This document shows, piece after piece, positions 52,387 through 62,941 of a stretch of DNA of 64,000 nt. Each line of letters begins with the position of its first letter. Within the stretch, counting starts at the first letter, position 1. The notes beneath the pieces were generated by a model. That model saw only the letters and a list, made by a program, of their open reading frames with translations. It was not told where the DNA came from and did not search any database. Source of the stretch: Symbiodinium natans (taxonomy: Eukaryota; Sar; Dinophyceae; Suessiales; Symbiodiniaceae). Position numbers and translations under genes: made by a program. The stretch covers positions 433,531 through 497,530 of the forward strand of contig CAJNDS010002312.1 in NCBI GenBank assembly GCA_905221605.1, read 5' to 3'.

Positions 52387-54041
52387 CGTCTCCAAGCTTC
52401 CATGAGAGGCCTGGCGCTCTTCAGGAAAGCCCCAAGACCTTAGCGGCTGAGTTCATAAGCCCCCCAGAAAAGTGTACACTTCAGTTTTATATAGGAGATT
52501 AAACCTCAAACCTCAAACCTCAAACCCTAAAACCTAAACCCCAAAAGTGTAAAGTGTGCTCACTCAGGTACTGAGAGACTCTGGGGGCCCCAGGTCATGG
52601 TGGTCGCATCGCCCAAAGCTCGCAGGGAGCAGTCGGAGTCGTGCTCCTGCCTTTTTAAGGGTTTAGGGTTTAATGAGGGTTTAGGGCTTTTAGGGTTTTA
52701 GGGTTTTTAGGGATAGCCTTTTTGAGGGTTTTGGGGTTTAGGGCTTTAGAATTAGGGTTCAGGCGGTTTTAGGGTTTCGGGTTTAGCGGTTTTAGGGTTT
52801 TAGGGTTTCGTGTTTCGCGGTTTAGCGGTTTTAGGGTTTCGGGTTTAGGGGAATGGGCGGAGTTGCGGGACTGCTTGGAGATGGGATGGGTAGCCACGAC
52901 GTCGGTGTATAAGAGAATAGCCAGTTGCAGCTTGAGTTTAAAAACTATGGTGAGAACCACCCACGAACCTCCGAAAGAGTTGCAGTACTCTAAAGGAACT
53001 CAGCGCCCGCATTCCTCGAAATCACACCACGGCAAATACGTTTCAAATAGGTGCTTTCGGGTCACCCTCGTGCACGCAACGTGTTTACCCTAACCCCTAA
53101 CCCGAACCCCTAAACCCTAAACCCTAAACCCTAAACCCTAAACCCTAAACCCTAAACCCTAAACCCTAAACCCTAAACCCTAAACCCTAAACCCTAAACC
53201 CTAAACCCTAAACCCTAAACCCTAAACCCTAAACCCGAACCCCTAAACCCTAAACCCTGAACCCTAAACTAAACACCCCAAGTTGCAGGGAGGGGGGCAC
53301 CAAAGCGGCCCCTGAATTCCTCAGTTTTGCCCAGCTTGCGCGACACGAACCCCAAAGGGCTTAGGCTTTCGGGTTTAGGGTCCTAGGGAGCAGTTTAGGG
53401 TTAAGGGTTAAGGGTTAAGGGTTTAGGGTTTCGGGTCTAGGGTCCTAGTACAGAAGCAAGTTTCTGGGGTTCATTTCTGTTTGCCGAGGAAGCTTTCTGA
53501 TGGCACAAGCCGCTCAAGAGCCTGCAAACTCCAAACAGACGGACTCTTGAAGCCCAAAGAACATGACATACGATGGGTGAGTAGTTGAGCAAACCCTAAA
53601 CCCTAAACCCTATACCCTATACCCTAAACCCTAAACTGCTCCCCAAAGCAAAGTTTCAAGTCCGAAGCGGACAGCCGAAGACCCAGCTCCACTCGGTGCC
53701 GGCCGGTGGCGTGCACCGGCACCTCGGGGGAGGGTATGGTACTTACTAACCTAGGGTAGGGTTTAGGGTTTAGGGTTTAGGGTTTAGGGTTTAGGGTTTA
53801 GGGGTGCTTATAACTGTATGAACAGAGGAAGCTGCAGGAGGGCGGGGAGGGTTCGGGGGTTTAGGGTTTAGGGCTCGGGGTTAGGGTTTAGGGTTTCGCC
53901 TGGAGGGGCTGGACAGTGGGGAAGGTTCGGGCGCAGAGGGGGTGCGAGAGTGAGGGAGGAGTGGGGAGGGTCCGGCAGCCATCTGGGAAGTGACCATTCA
54001 ACTTCTGATGCAGCGCCAAGCTGGTCAACACGCAGACACCC
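52387..54041 (-). CDS. Minus-strand exon series
   Basis: Exons (5'-3'): about 53895-54041 (LALHQKLNGHFPDGCRTLPT), about 53637-53731 (HRVELGLRLSASDLKLCFG), about 53453-53551 (LLSGLCHQKASSANRNEPQK, donor TCT|GTACTA), about 53278-53355 (RKLGKTEEFRGRFGAPLPAT), about 52996-53076 (HLFETYLPWCDFEECGR), about 52857-52935 (LLYTDVVATHPISKQSRNSA), about 52573-52655 (DCSLRALGDATTMTWGPQ) and 52387-52445 (WGFPEERQASHGSLET). Most frames have strongly GC-biased third positions on this strand. An 18-unit CCCTAAA array (53107-53238) lies in one intron. No domain is recognised. Confidence 0.6.
53107..53238. repeat. Longest perfect (CCCTAAA)n array in the window
   Basis: About 18 uninterrupted heptamers, in an intron of a minus-strand gene and far from any chromosome end visible here. 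Confidence 0.95.
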
Positions 54042-54055
54042 TCTTACTCTTGTAG

Positions 54056-54228
54056 GGTTCTTAAGGGAGGGGGGGGGTTCAAGGAGGGTAGGTACCCAAG
54101 GAACCTTATTCCCGACCAAGATTCTATAAGGTTCTTACGGGAGGGGGGTTCAAGGGGGGTGGGTACCTAGCGAACCTTAGGGAAGCTTAGGGAGCCTCAA
54201 CCCCCTGGACCCCCCTCCCTTAAGAACC
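54056..54228. mobile_element. Palindromic element with GGTTCTTAAGGGAGG ends
   Basis: GGTTCTTAAGGGAGGGGGG at the left is inverted at the right as CCCCCTCCCTTAAGAACC. An internal direct repeat (GGTTCTTACGGGAGGGGGGT) marks a second, nested left end at about 54130. Confidence 0.75.
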
Positions 54229-54320
54229 CCAAAAGACTCCTCCAAAGCCAGGGGCTTTGAAGGTTAACCTCTGCACCCCTACAGGCCCCCAAACACTTAG
54301 CCCCTGGTCTTACAAAACAA

Positions 54321-55062
54321 GCTAAAGCTCGCCCTGGTTCTGAGCATGGAATGAAGGAAATTAGGGGCCCTACGTGTGCCCTTTAAGGGAGCATGCAGGG
54401 TGCCCTACATATACCCTTTAAGGGAGTAGATAGGGTACCTCTCATTCCCTCGTTCCCGACTAAGAACCAGCCACTTAGTGGCCCAACGCGAGCCCTGAGC
54501 CATTGTGCCGAAAAAGCTTGAAGCATCCGGGTTTAGGGATTATAGGGTTTAGGGTTCAGGGTTTAGGGCTTAGGGTTTAGGGGCGACCACTGAAGCTCAA
54601 AAAACCCTGAGCAGGCCCTGAATTCTGAACCCGAAAAAGCCTAAACAACTTAAAGCCTTAAACCCTAAATCCTAAACCCTGAACCTTAAACCTTAAACCT
54701 TAAACCCTAATCAAACCTCAAACCCTACATCCACCTAAAAACCTAAACTAAAGCCCTGAACCCTAAATCACCCTACATCCTCTCAGAGGCCGACCAGTAG
54801 GGCGCCGGCGGCCTCTGCAACCTTTTCTGCCAAAATGCCGTGGTAGACGTCGTTCAGCGTCCTCGGCTTGCTTGAGTGTACATTCGAAGGCTACGTGGCT
54901 TAGGGTGAGGGTTTAGGTCCTAAACCCTAAACCCTAAAAGGGAGATTATTGGATCCTAACCCGCATCTTTGGGGGCGCGGTCAGCCGTGACGGCGCAGCT
55001 CGGCAGGAGGATGGTTGGGCTCGCATTGTGTGGGCCGTTGTCCACCCTAGTTGCGGAGTACC
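54321..55062 (-). CDS. Minus-strand exons, one spliced through a family C element
   Basis: Exons (5'-3'): 54961-55062 (acceptor TTGGGCCAG|, NGPHNASPTILLPSCAVTAD, donor G|GTTAGG), about 54792-54877 (LNDVYHGILAEKVAEAAGAL) and 54468-54516 (FFGTMAQGSRWATKWL). The last ends TGG CTG|GTTCTTAG, exactly at the inverted end of the C element. Its acceptor GAACCAG| leads to GEL and a TAG, so this may be a gene end. The C intron is 134 bp, not a multiple of three. Confidence 0.6.
54334..54470. mobile_element. Family C palindromic element, copy 2
   Basis: CTGGTTCTGAGCATGGAATGA and the inverted CTCATTCCCTCGTTCCCGACTAAGAACCAG bound two CCCTTTAAGGG palindromes. Read on the minus strand it is a GT-AG intron (54467-54334). 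Confidence 0.85.
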
Positions 55063-55139
55063 CTGGCCCAACAAACAGGTTAACCTTTCTTTCATGGTAG
55101 GATTATGTAGAAAGAAACAAATAAATAAATAAGTGAATA

Positions 55140-55210
55140 GATATATATATGTATATAATATATATATATAAGCATATATATATATATATATAAGCATATA
55201 TATATATATA
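55140..55210. repeat. (AT)n microsatellite
   Basis: ATATAT runs separated by AAGCATATAT. Confidence 0.9.
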
Positions 55211-55282
55211 CCCCCGGTTGAAAGGTTATCTACTCAGCTACTAAGCAACAGAACTGTCCCCTTGTTTCCCTAAACTTGTTGC

Positions 55283-55347
55283 ATGGCCACAGTGTCGCAG
55301 CAAAGCATACCAGGAAGCCCTTGGTTGATGCTGGCCCCTAAACCCGG
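55283..55347 (+). CDS. Possible first exon on the plus strand
   Basis: ATG 55283 opens MATVSQQSIPGSPWLMLAPK and ends CCCG|GTAAGAG, a good donor. What follows is a low-complexity T/G repeat, so no second exon was found. It could be chance. Confidence 0.3.
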
Positions 55348-55352
55348 TAAGA

Positions 55353-55575
55353 GTGTTTTTTTTTTTGTTGCGGGTGCTTTTTTGCTGTGGGTGCGGGGGC
55401 GCGTTTTTTTTTTTGCTGCGGGTGCGGGGCCGCGTTTTCTTTTTTTGCTGCGGGTGCGGGGGGCGCGTTTTTTTTTTTTGCTGCGGGTGCGGGGGCGCGT
55501 TTTTGTTTTTGTTGCGGGTGCCGTGGGGTCGCGTTTTTTTTTTTGCTGCGGGTGCGGAGCGTTTTTGCTGTTTTC
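55353..55575. repeat. T-tract plus GCTGCGGGTGCGGGGGCGCG repeat, block 1
   Basis: About seven units of T(7-11) followed by GCTGCGGGTGCGG and CGCG. The same unit returns at 57105-57360. Confidence 0.9.
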
Positions 55576-56340
55576 TCTATATTTTACTATGAAAAACTCT
55601 ATTTTCTCTAATTTTCAATAGGAAAACCTCTTTCTTCTCTATATTTGAATATGAAAACCTCTGTTTTCTCTACATTTAGTATGAAAACCTCTACTTTAAT
55701 TCGAAAACCTCTATTTCTCTATATTTTATAACGAAAACCTCTATTTCTCTCTATTTTTGTCTATATCGTCATAGTTTTCCTCTATATTTAATGAGGAAGA
55801 CATGAGAGAGGAATACATGAGAAACTTATTGTCTGTGTTATCTCAATGTGTGACTTGCAATTAAAAGTGTTTTGTTCCTCTTGTCCTATTTTAATAGGAA
55901 GCCCATTATTTTCTCTGTCTCTGAATAGGCAAACCTCCATTGTCTTAACATTTGAACATGAAGACCTCTATTCTCTATATTTGAATATCAAGACCTCTAC
56001 ATTTTGATATGAAAACACTTTGTATGTTCGCTATATTTTCGTATGAAAGCCATAGGAAACATCTAATTTCTCTATGTTGTATAGCGAAAACCTCTATTGT
56101 TCTATAGTTTTTTATTTTGTCAGTATTTTCAGACATCTTCTCTTTATTTCACGAGGAAGACATGAGAGGAATACATGAAAAGCTAATTCTCTATATTGTC
56201 ATAAGAGTACATGCATTATCTCTATCTGTGACTCGTAGACAACAAGTGTTTTTGTTCATGTCTCATAACACAAGCTCTATTTTCTCGATTCTTTACTAAG
56301 AAGACGTTTATATCTCTATTTTTAAACGGAAAATTCAACT
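55575..56340. repeat. AT-rich degenerate repeat (GAAAACCTCTATTTTCTCTATATTT)
   Basis: About twenty imperfect 30-50 bp units. A larger segment (GAGGAAGACATGAGAG...GTGTTTTTGTTC) is duplicated at about 55789 and 56150. No gene is seen. Confidence 0.85.
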
Positions 56341-56399
56341 TCCACTATAAGGTCTGAATTTTCGTAGGAAAGCAGGCATATATTCCCTCTTTTTTCAGG

Positions 56400-57020
56400 G
56401 GGTTGGAGGCTGCGCAGACCGCCGCATTTGAAAACACAATGCGCGCATCATGGGTTTGGAAGGGATTCGTAAGCTTTGAAGCAGGCTTGCCGGCCAAAAA
56501 AAGCGGGGGGGTTGGGGGGGGGCGCAGCCCCCCCCCCATTTGCAACACAATGCTCGCATCATCATGGGTTTGGAAGGGATTCGTATGATTGAAGCAAGCT
56601 TGCCCGGCTAAAAAGCGCAGCCCCCCCCCACCCCCCATTTGCAACACAATGCTCGCATCATCATGGGTTTGGAAGGGATTCGTATGATTGAAGCAAGCTT
56701 GCCCGGCTAAAAAGCGCAGCCCCCCCCCCCCGCCCCTTTCAAGCGGAGGGGAATGCTCTCATGATGGTTTCGGAAAGGATTCATTTGCTTTGAAGCAAGC
56801 TGGCATGGCTTTAAGAAGCGGGGGGGTTGGGGGGGGCGCAGCTCCCCCCAATTTGCAAACCCAATGCTGGCATGATAGGCTTGGACAGGATTCATATGCT
56901 GAGAAGCTAGCTGGCACGGTTTTAAAAGAGGGGGGGGGTCGGGCGGGGTGCAGCCCTCCCTCCACCGTTAGCAAACACAATGCTCGCATGTGCTTTGAAA
57001 ACGCTTGCACAGTTTAAAGG
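56400..57020. repeat. Tandem repeat of about 101-118 bp with AAYACAATGCTCGCATCATC
   Basis: Landmark positions are about 56435, 56543, 56644, 56750, 56862 and 56977. Each unit carries a G-run, then GCGCAGC, then a C-run that can fold into a hairpin. Confidence 0.9.
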
Positions 57021-57099
57021 AGGGGGGGGGGTTGGGGACGGGGTTGGGGAGGAAATTGCAAAAACAAATGACCTGGGGGAAGGGGGGGGGGGGGGGGGG

Positions 57100-57430
57100 G
57101 GGTTTTTTTTTTTTGCTGCGGGTGCGGGGCGCGTTTTTTTTTTTGCTGCGGGTGGGGGGCGCGTTTTTTTTTTGCTGCGGGTGCGGGGGCGACACGCGCC
57201 AGGTCACTCACTCACCTGGGGGGGTGGGGAGGAAGCGGGGGGGAGGGGGGGGTTGCGTTTTGTTTTTTTGCTGCGGGTGCGGGGGCGCGTTTTTTTTTTT
57301 CTTTTTCTGCGGGGGCGGGGGCGCGTTTTTTTGCTGCGGGTGCGGGGGCGACACGTGCCAGGTCACTCACTCACCGGGGCGGCCCCCGAAAAAAGCACCC
57401 ACAGCAAAAAAGCACCCACAAAAAAAAAAA
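57100..57430. repeat. T-tract plus GCTGCGGGTGCGGGGGCG repeat, block 2
   Basis: Same unit as block 1. GACACGYGCCAGGTCACTCACTCACC occurs twice (about 57188 and 57350). A G-tract (57086-57102) precedes it. Confidence 0.9.
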
Positions 57431-57529
57431 ACACGGGTTCCCCCCTAAACCCTAAACCCTAAGCCCTAAACCCTAAACCCTAAACCCTAAGCCCTAAACC
57501 CTAAGCCCTAAACCCTAAGCCAAAAAAAT

Positions 57530-58035
57530 TGCTGGTCATGTCCCAAGTTCATTGCCATCTGTGCGTGGGCAGGGTCCGCCAAGTCGCAGCAGCACTGGCC
57601 ATTGCCTCGGATGACTTGGCGTGGGTGCAATTTTTTCGCCCTGAACAACCCCAAGCCCAAAGTAGGCAACAACCCTAAACCCTAAACCCTAAACCCTAAA
57701 CCCTAAACCCTAAACCCTAAACCCTAAACCCTAAACCCTAAACCTCAAACCCCCTCACAGCCATCACTGCCGCAGAGCTAAAAAAACGCGGCGCCCGGTT
57801 GCCCGCAATGATTTTCATCTGCGAAACAGGCCCCCAAAACAAATTTTCGAGGGCGTCGCCCACGAGCTGCCCTTTAGTATATTGTTTCGGTTACCCTAAA
57901 CCCGAAACCTTAAACCCTGAACCCATTAGTCCGCAGCCAGGGAGCCTAAAGGCCTGGAAAGCTTCGACCCTCAAGCTCCAAGGCTTCCCCTCAGCCCTCG
58001 ACCCCGACCCGCCCTACCCCCAGCCCCCGTCGCGT
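57530..58035 (-). CDS. Two or three probable minus-strand exons
   Basis: Exons: about 57945-58010 (GKPWSLRVEAFQAFRLPGCG), about 57770-57885 (GQLVGDALENLFWGPVSQMK) and about 57530-57640 (HPRQVIRGNGQCCCDLADPA then HAQMAMNLGHD). The last has strongly GC-biased third positions. The plus strand of the first two is also open (ITAAELKKRGARLPAMIFIC at 57770 onward), so the direction is uncertain there. Confidence 0.45.
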
Positions 58036-58213
58036 TTAGAGAGGGTTTAGGGTTTAGGGTGTAGGGTTTAGGGTTTAGGCATCCCTAGATACCAAAGCGA
58101 GTGCAACATTAGGTCTTACTGGGCCCAAAGCTCCTGGTACCTTATCAGCTCGACCTCCTCTCGAGGCGCCAGAATCAAAAACCTGTGCATACTCCTCCGT
58201 GCGCCTTGTTAGG

Positions 58214-58341
58214 CTGGTGGAGGGAATGTGGTGCCCTACTCCCTTAAAGGATATATGTCGGGTACCCTAAATATACTCCCTTAAAGGGAATATATAGGGC
58301 CCTAACCCCCCCCCCCCCCCCCATACCCTTCTAAGAACCAG
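58214..58341. mobile_element. Family C palindromic element, copy 3 (with a C-tract inserted)
   Basis: CTGGTGGAGGGAATG and CTTCTAAGAACCAG ends, with CCCTTAAAGG palindromes inside as in the other C copies. A C18 run interrupts the right arm. Confidence 0.7.
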
Positions 58342-58613
58342 GGGGGTTTTGTGGCCCTAGCGCGTTGAACCAGGGGAACGCGTCATGTTATTCCGAAACA
58401 CACCGTACTACATCGCTCTAATGCCCTGAACACACAGCTCCACTATCAACCTGGTGAGCTCAAGAGTGCAAGCCTGGAGGTGTTTAGGGCTTCAGGGTTT
58501 AGGGTTTGTAAAGCCCTAACCCCAAAACTCTATAAACCCTGTAAACCAAACCAGCCTATAAAGCCTATAAACCCTATAAACCTCATACACCCCGTAAACT
58601 CTATAAACCCTAC

Positions 58614-60952
58614 AGGCTTTGACTCGCGACCAATGGGAATCTAAGCGGCTGTATTTGCTGCAGGGCTCGTTGCCGGGATGGGTGATGGTGGCGTTGCCCG
58701 TGACTCGATTGGCATCGATGCCTCGCAAGGGTATCAGTTGCCTTATCAAAGGGGTCCCCTCAACGCTAAACCCTAAACCCTAAACCCTAAACCCTAAACC
58801 CTAAACCCTAAACTTTAAACCCTACACCCTAAACCCTAAACTCTCACCAACCTCAAGTGTTGAGGTAGCTATTTTTGTGGTTCCTTTTTGGGCAGTTTGT
58901 TCTTCAATGCTAGGGTTTAGGGTTTAGGGCAGAGACCCGCAGCTCTACTTCGGGAACGCCTGAGGCCGGAACATGAAAGCTCCTACTTTGTATATGTGAC
59001 GTACCCCAGCACCTTCAAAAGCCACCCTAAACCCTGAGCCCTAAACCTTAAACCCTGGTTTCTAAACCCAAAACCCTAGTTAGACCCTAAACCCAAATAC
59101 GAAACCCTTAAAATGGGCTTTGGGTTCTTAAGTGGCCACGGCAACCTTTTCCTCACCCAGTGATAGGCACTAAATGCCCTAAAAAGGAAGCGCCGCAAGC
59201 CATGAACCCCGAACTACTAAACCCTAAACCCTAAACCCTAAACCCTAAACCCTAAACCCTAAACCCTAAACCCTAAACCCTAAACCCTAAAACCCCAAGC
59301 CTCCTCACCCCCTCTCCAAATGGCGCCTTGGCGGTGCACCCGCAGGATGACGGCCACAGGAGTGCGCCCAGCACAGCGGGCGCCCAGCTCTTGCCACAGC
59401 TCCTCCGTGAGTAAGTCCGTGTTCCTGGGCAGTTTAGGGTTAGGGTTTAGGGTTTAGGGTTTAGGGTTTAGGGTTTAGGGTTTAGGGTTTAGGGTTTAGG
59501 GTTTATGGGCATTAACGGCTTAGGGTGGTTTAGGGTTTCGGGCCTACACGCTGATTAAACCCTAAACCCTCAACCTTTATATAAAGTGTAAGTAAGGTTC
59601 AGAGTCCGTGTTCCTGGGCTTACGCTGCCCCTATGTATTGGCGAGCTTTTGGGTTCAAGGGTTGTTGGGGAGGGCTTTGAATAAGTCAGTGTTCTAAGGC
59701 TTGCGTTTAGGGTTTAGGGCTTAGGGTTGAAGGGGGGGGCTTCTTGCCACAGAGTTCAGGGCTTGTTAGGGCTTAAGGACTCAATATTTGCAATAGTTTG
59801 CGGGGATAAAGGCTTCGCGGCTTGGGGTGTTTCAGGCAGGTCCTGATCAGAATGATTAGGTAAGCCTGCCCTAAACCCTAAACCTGTGTAAGATCCAAGG
59901 AATTATAGCCAAGAGCCCCCATGCTCCGTGCCAGTTGGACAGAGAAGCAACCCCCTCCCTAAAGGCCCAGCAACCCAAACGAAGACCCCAACATACGGTA
60001 GCGCAGCCAACCAAAAATACTGTCCAAATGCTGTCTATGCACCTCGAACAACCACCAGACCCCAAACCAAACAAAAAAACACAAGAAACAAAAAGACAAC
60101 AGCGTTGCAGCCCTGAACCCCCTGAACCCTAAACCCTAAACCCTATAAGGACCTCAAGCCCAGTCGCAAGTCCGGCGAAAGGGTGCCACTGACCTGGGCC
60201 GCGGACACCCGCAGTGCCTTACCTCCTGTCTAAAAACCCACATGAAGGTTTAGGGTTTAGGGTTAGGGTTTACTTGTTTGAGGGTTTAGGGATTAGGATT
60301 TAGGGTTTGATTTGAACTAAACTCTTCTCCTCACCCGATCTACTCCTCGCCCATCACCCGTATCCCACCCCAGAATATCGCTGGCCCAGACATTCCTTGA
60401 AGCGCCCAACCCCAGAGTATCCACAGAGTTCCTGGAATACCAGCAGTATCCCACAGAGTCTTTGGGTCCCGAACAGTTCCGGGAGCACCCAACCCCAGAT
60501 CCACAGAAGCCTTAAACCTTAAACCCCAAACCCTAAACCCTAAACCCAGAACCTCGAACCCTAAACCCTGAACCCTGAACTGCCCAACCCCAGTTATCAG
60601 GGAAGGAAGAGAGCCCCTGCAACCCCAGGGGAGTGCCGAAAATGCCTTGGGAGTGCCCAACCCCCATGTGTCCCTGGAGTGCTCACCCCCAGAGTGAGCT
60701 CGCAAATTCTTCGTCTGCAAAGTGGGGATGCATCGAGGTGCACAAAATGACCCTGGAAGATGGTTTTTCTCCGGGTTCCTGAACCCTAAGCCCTAAACCC
60801 TAAACCCTAAAACCCTAAACCCTAACCCTAAAACCCTAAACCCTAAACCCTAAACCCGTCGTTTTTCAGCCAAGCCGCCCGCTCTGGCCAGCCGTGCTCA
60901 ATGCGTCCCCCGTGCGGGGACTCCAGGATCAGAGGCAAGGTCCCTGGCAGTG
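58614..60952 (-). CDS. Probable N-formylglutamate amidohydrolase-like protein split into many exons
   Basis: Exon 60856-60952 reads GTLPLILESPHGGRIEHGWP, ending at |GTTTAGG. SPHGGR preceded by a hydrophobic strand is the hallmark start of the FGase family, a zinc-dependent amidohydrolase fold. Exon 59309-59424 reads LLTEELWQELGARCAGRTPV then AVILRVHRQ, matching the family's T-x-E-L...P-x-v-i...H-R segment. Exon 58614-58741 contains IDANRVTGNATITHPG, resembling the D-x-N-R motif. Between them lie a short exon at 60687-60718 (acceptor CACTTTGCAG|, EEFASSLWG, donor |GTGAGC) and less certain frames at about 60335-60500, 60160-60225 and 59890-60030 (hydrophobic). The family call rests on motif memory, and not all joins were matched in phase. 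Confidence 0.45.
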
Positions 60953-61219
60953 CTTTATTACTGGGACAGGCCAGCCAGCCGAAGGGTTTAGGGTTTAGGG
61001 TTTAGGGTTGAGGGTTGAGGGTTGAGGGTTGAGGGTTTAGGGTTTAGGGTTACATCCTTTGAGGAATTGGGGGTTTGCGGAGTAGGGGTACCTGATTGGG
61101 GTCCTTGTCATCAGGGAATCCTACCTCGAACTCTCCTTATAGCTTTACTGCTTGCCTCCTACAAGCTTCATGGGTAAAGGCACTTGCTAAACCTAAACCC
61201 TAAACCCTAAACCCTAAAC

Positions 61220-61312
61220 CCCAGACCCCAAGAGCAAGAAGTGAAGATCAGATTTCGACCCTTCGGGCAGAGCCCTGAGGCGCGGAACGAGGTGGAAGGT
61301 CCCCCGAATTTT
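61220..61312 (-). CDS. Minus-strand exon next to a family A-like element
   Basis: 31 codons in phase 0/0: FHLVPRLRALPEGSKSDLHF then LLLGSG. The acceptor CTGCCAAG| is the inverted end of the A-like element at 61313, and the donor is TCTGGG|GTTTAGG. Function unknown. Confidence 0.6.
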
Positions 61313-61475
61313 CTTGGCAGCCCAGTGACCAGATGGGTGGCTGTCAAAATTTCGATCCCTTTTTTGGGGTACCCGAAAGATTAGGTGCCGTATTATAACA
61401 GGGGTCCAAAATGGGACCCCCATCATTTTGACAACGACCCGTATGACAATAAGGGTACCCTTGTTGAGCTTGGTT
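61313..61475. mobile_element. Family A-like element, copy 4, with a nested inverted repeat
   Basis: It begins CTTGGCAGCCCAGTGACC and shares CGTATGACAATAAGGGTACCC with the 35.1-kb copy. Inside, TGTCAAAATTTCGATCCC and GGGACCCCCATCATTTTGACA form a second palindrome. The right end is decayed. Confidence 0.6.
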
Positions 61476-62034
61476 ACTTTGTGAGGGAACCTTGAACCAA
61501 AAAAGGGGGAAAGGGGCACCACTGGCTTAAAAGCTCAACCACAATGACGACCCCCCCCCAAGTCTATAGAGCCCTGGGGTTTCGAGGTGCATGAAAGGGT
61601 CTTCGGGTTTAGGGTTTCGGGACCTTGGGTTCTAGGGTTTCAGGGTTTGAGGGTTTGGGGTTGTTAGAGTGGCGGCAGAAGAGCCAACAACATCCGACAT
61701 CCTGAGTCAGCCACGCAAAACAACGAAACCATCCCTCCAAGACTCGTTTCCGCCCCAAAAAAGGAAGGGCTGAAGTCTTCAGGGTGCCAAGACTCCCCCA
61801 CTGAATAGTGGAGAGGGGCGATTTGGTCAATCAGGGCGGGGAGGAAACCCTAAACCCTAAACCCTCAACCGTAAACCGTGTTGGGGGCGGGTGCATTCTG
61901 ATTAAGGGGGTAGGTTGGTTATAGGTTCCCCTAAGCTTTAGCAACTCCAGTAATCAAAAAGGGGGTCTGCCCGAAACCCTGAACCCTAACCCCTAAACCC
62001 TAAACCCAAAACCCGACACCCAAAACCCAAAAAC

Positions 62035-62447
62035 CTCGAGGCACCTGGCAAAATGGAGACGTCCCCCAGGTCCATCTGCATCCTCAAGTTCCCTCAGCAT
62101 GAAGGGTTTAGGATTTAGGGCCAGGGGTCTTGGCTGTGGGACACGGGCCCCCCGCGGGTAAAGGGTCCTCGTGAGCCATCGACTGGAACCCATATGGGGC
62201 CCTAAATCCAGAACTTTGGAGCCTACAACCCCACCAACAAAACCCGACCGGGGGGTTAGGCCAGGCGCCTTACAACGAAACATCCGAGATGGGACCTAGC
62301 CTAAACCCTAAACCCTAAACCCTAAACCCTAAACCCTAAACCCTAAACCCTAAGTGTTTAACAGCACCGCCAACTTGGCGCGGGCAAGATACTGAAGTGC
62401 CCCGCCCACTGCCTGCTCTGCTCCGCGCCCCAGCTGCGCACCTCTAC
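62035..62447 (-). CDS. Three minus-strand exons
   Basis: Exons (5'-3'): about 62357-62447 (VEVRSWGAEQSRQWAGHFSI, about 95% G/C in third positions), about 62120-62198 (acceptor GATTTAG|, YGFQSMAHEDPLPAGGPCPT) and 62035-62092 (ELEDADGPGGRLHFARCLE, donor GAG|GTTTTT). They lie upstream of, and may belong with, 61220-61312 and the FGase-like gene. No family is recognised for this part. Confidence 0.6.
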
Positions 62448-62705
62448 TTGATTCAGGGGTTTGGGGTTTTTAGGGTTTAGGGTTTAGGGTTTAGGGTTTA
62501 AGGTTTAGGGTTTAGGGTTTAGGGTTTCAGGACCCCACCCGACTCCTTGAGGCCCGAGGGGTTTAGGGGTTTGGAGGTTTAGGGGTTTAGGGGTGTAGGG
62601 GCTTAGGGGTTTAGGGGTTTAGGGTTTAGGGGTTTAGGGGTTTAGGGTTTAGGGTTTAGGGGTTTAGGGTTTAGGGGTTTAGGGTTTAGGGTTTAGGGGG
62701 GTGGT

Positions 62706-62937
62706 CGCTGTAACGGAAACTAAAAAAGGTTGTAACGGAAACAAACGGCAAAATGTAGCGGAAAGCAAAAAAATGTAACGGAAACAACGGCCCGGCGAGT
62801 CGAAACAATGCGCGGCTGTAACGGAAACCAGGCAAAACTGCAACGGAAACCAAAAGGAGATGTAACCGAAATCACGGAAAACTTAAACCGAAACCTACAA
62901 AAACCGGCTACAACCTTTTTTAGTTTCCGTTACAGCG
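62706..62937. mobile_element. 232-bp element with 29-bp perfect inverted ends made of GTAACGGAAAC motifs
   Basis: The 29 bp at 62706-62734 (CGCTGTAACGGAAACTAAAA...) are exactly inverted at 62909-62937. Inside, the 11-mer GTAACGGAAAC or close variants start at 62710, 62732, 62755, 62775, 62818, 62840, 62862 and 62884, mostly 22 bp apart, with unrelated 11-bp spacers. Confidence 0.9.
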
Positions 62938-62941
62938 GCGT

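Noticed and set aside
62706-62900. CRISPR array (regular motif and spacer pattern)
   Set aside because: The repeat is only 11 bp with 11-bp spacers, bounded by perfect inverted ends, in a eukaryotic context with no cas genes.
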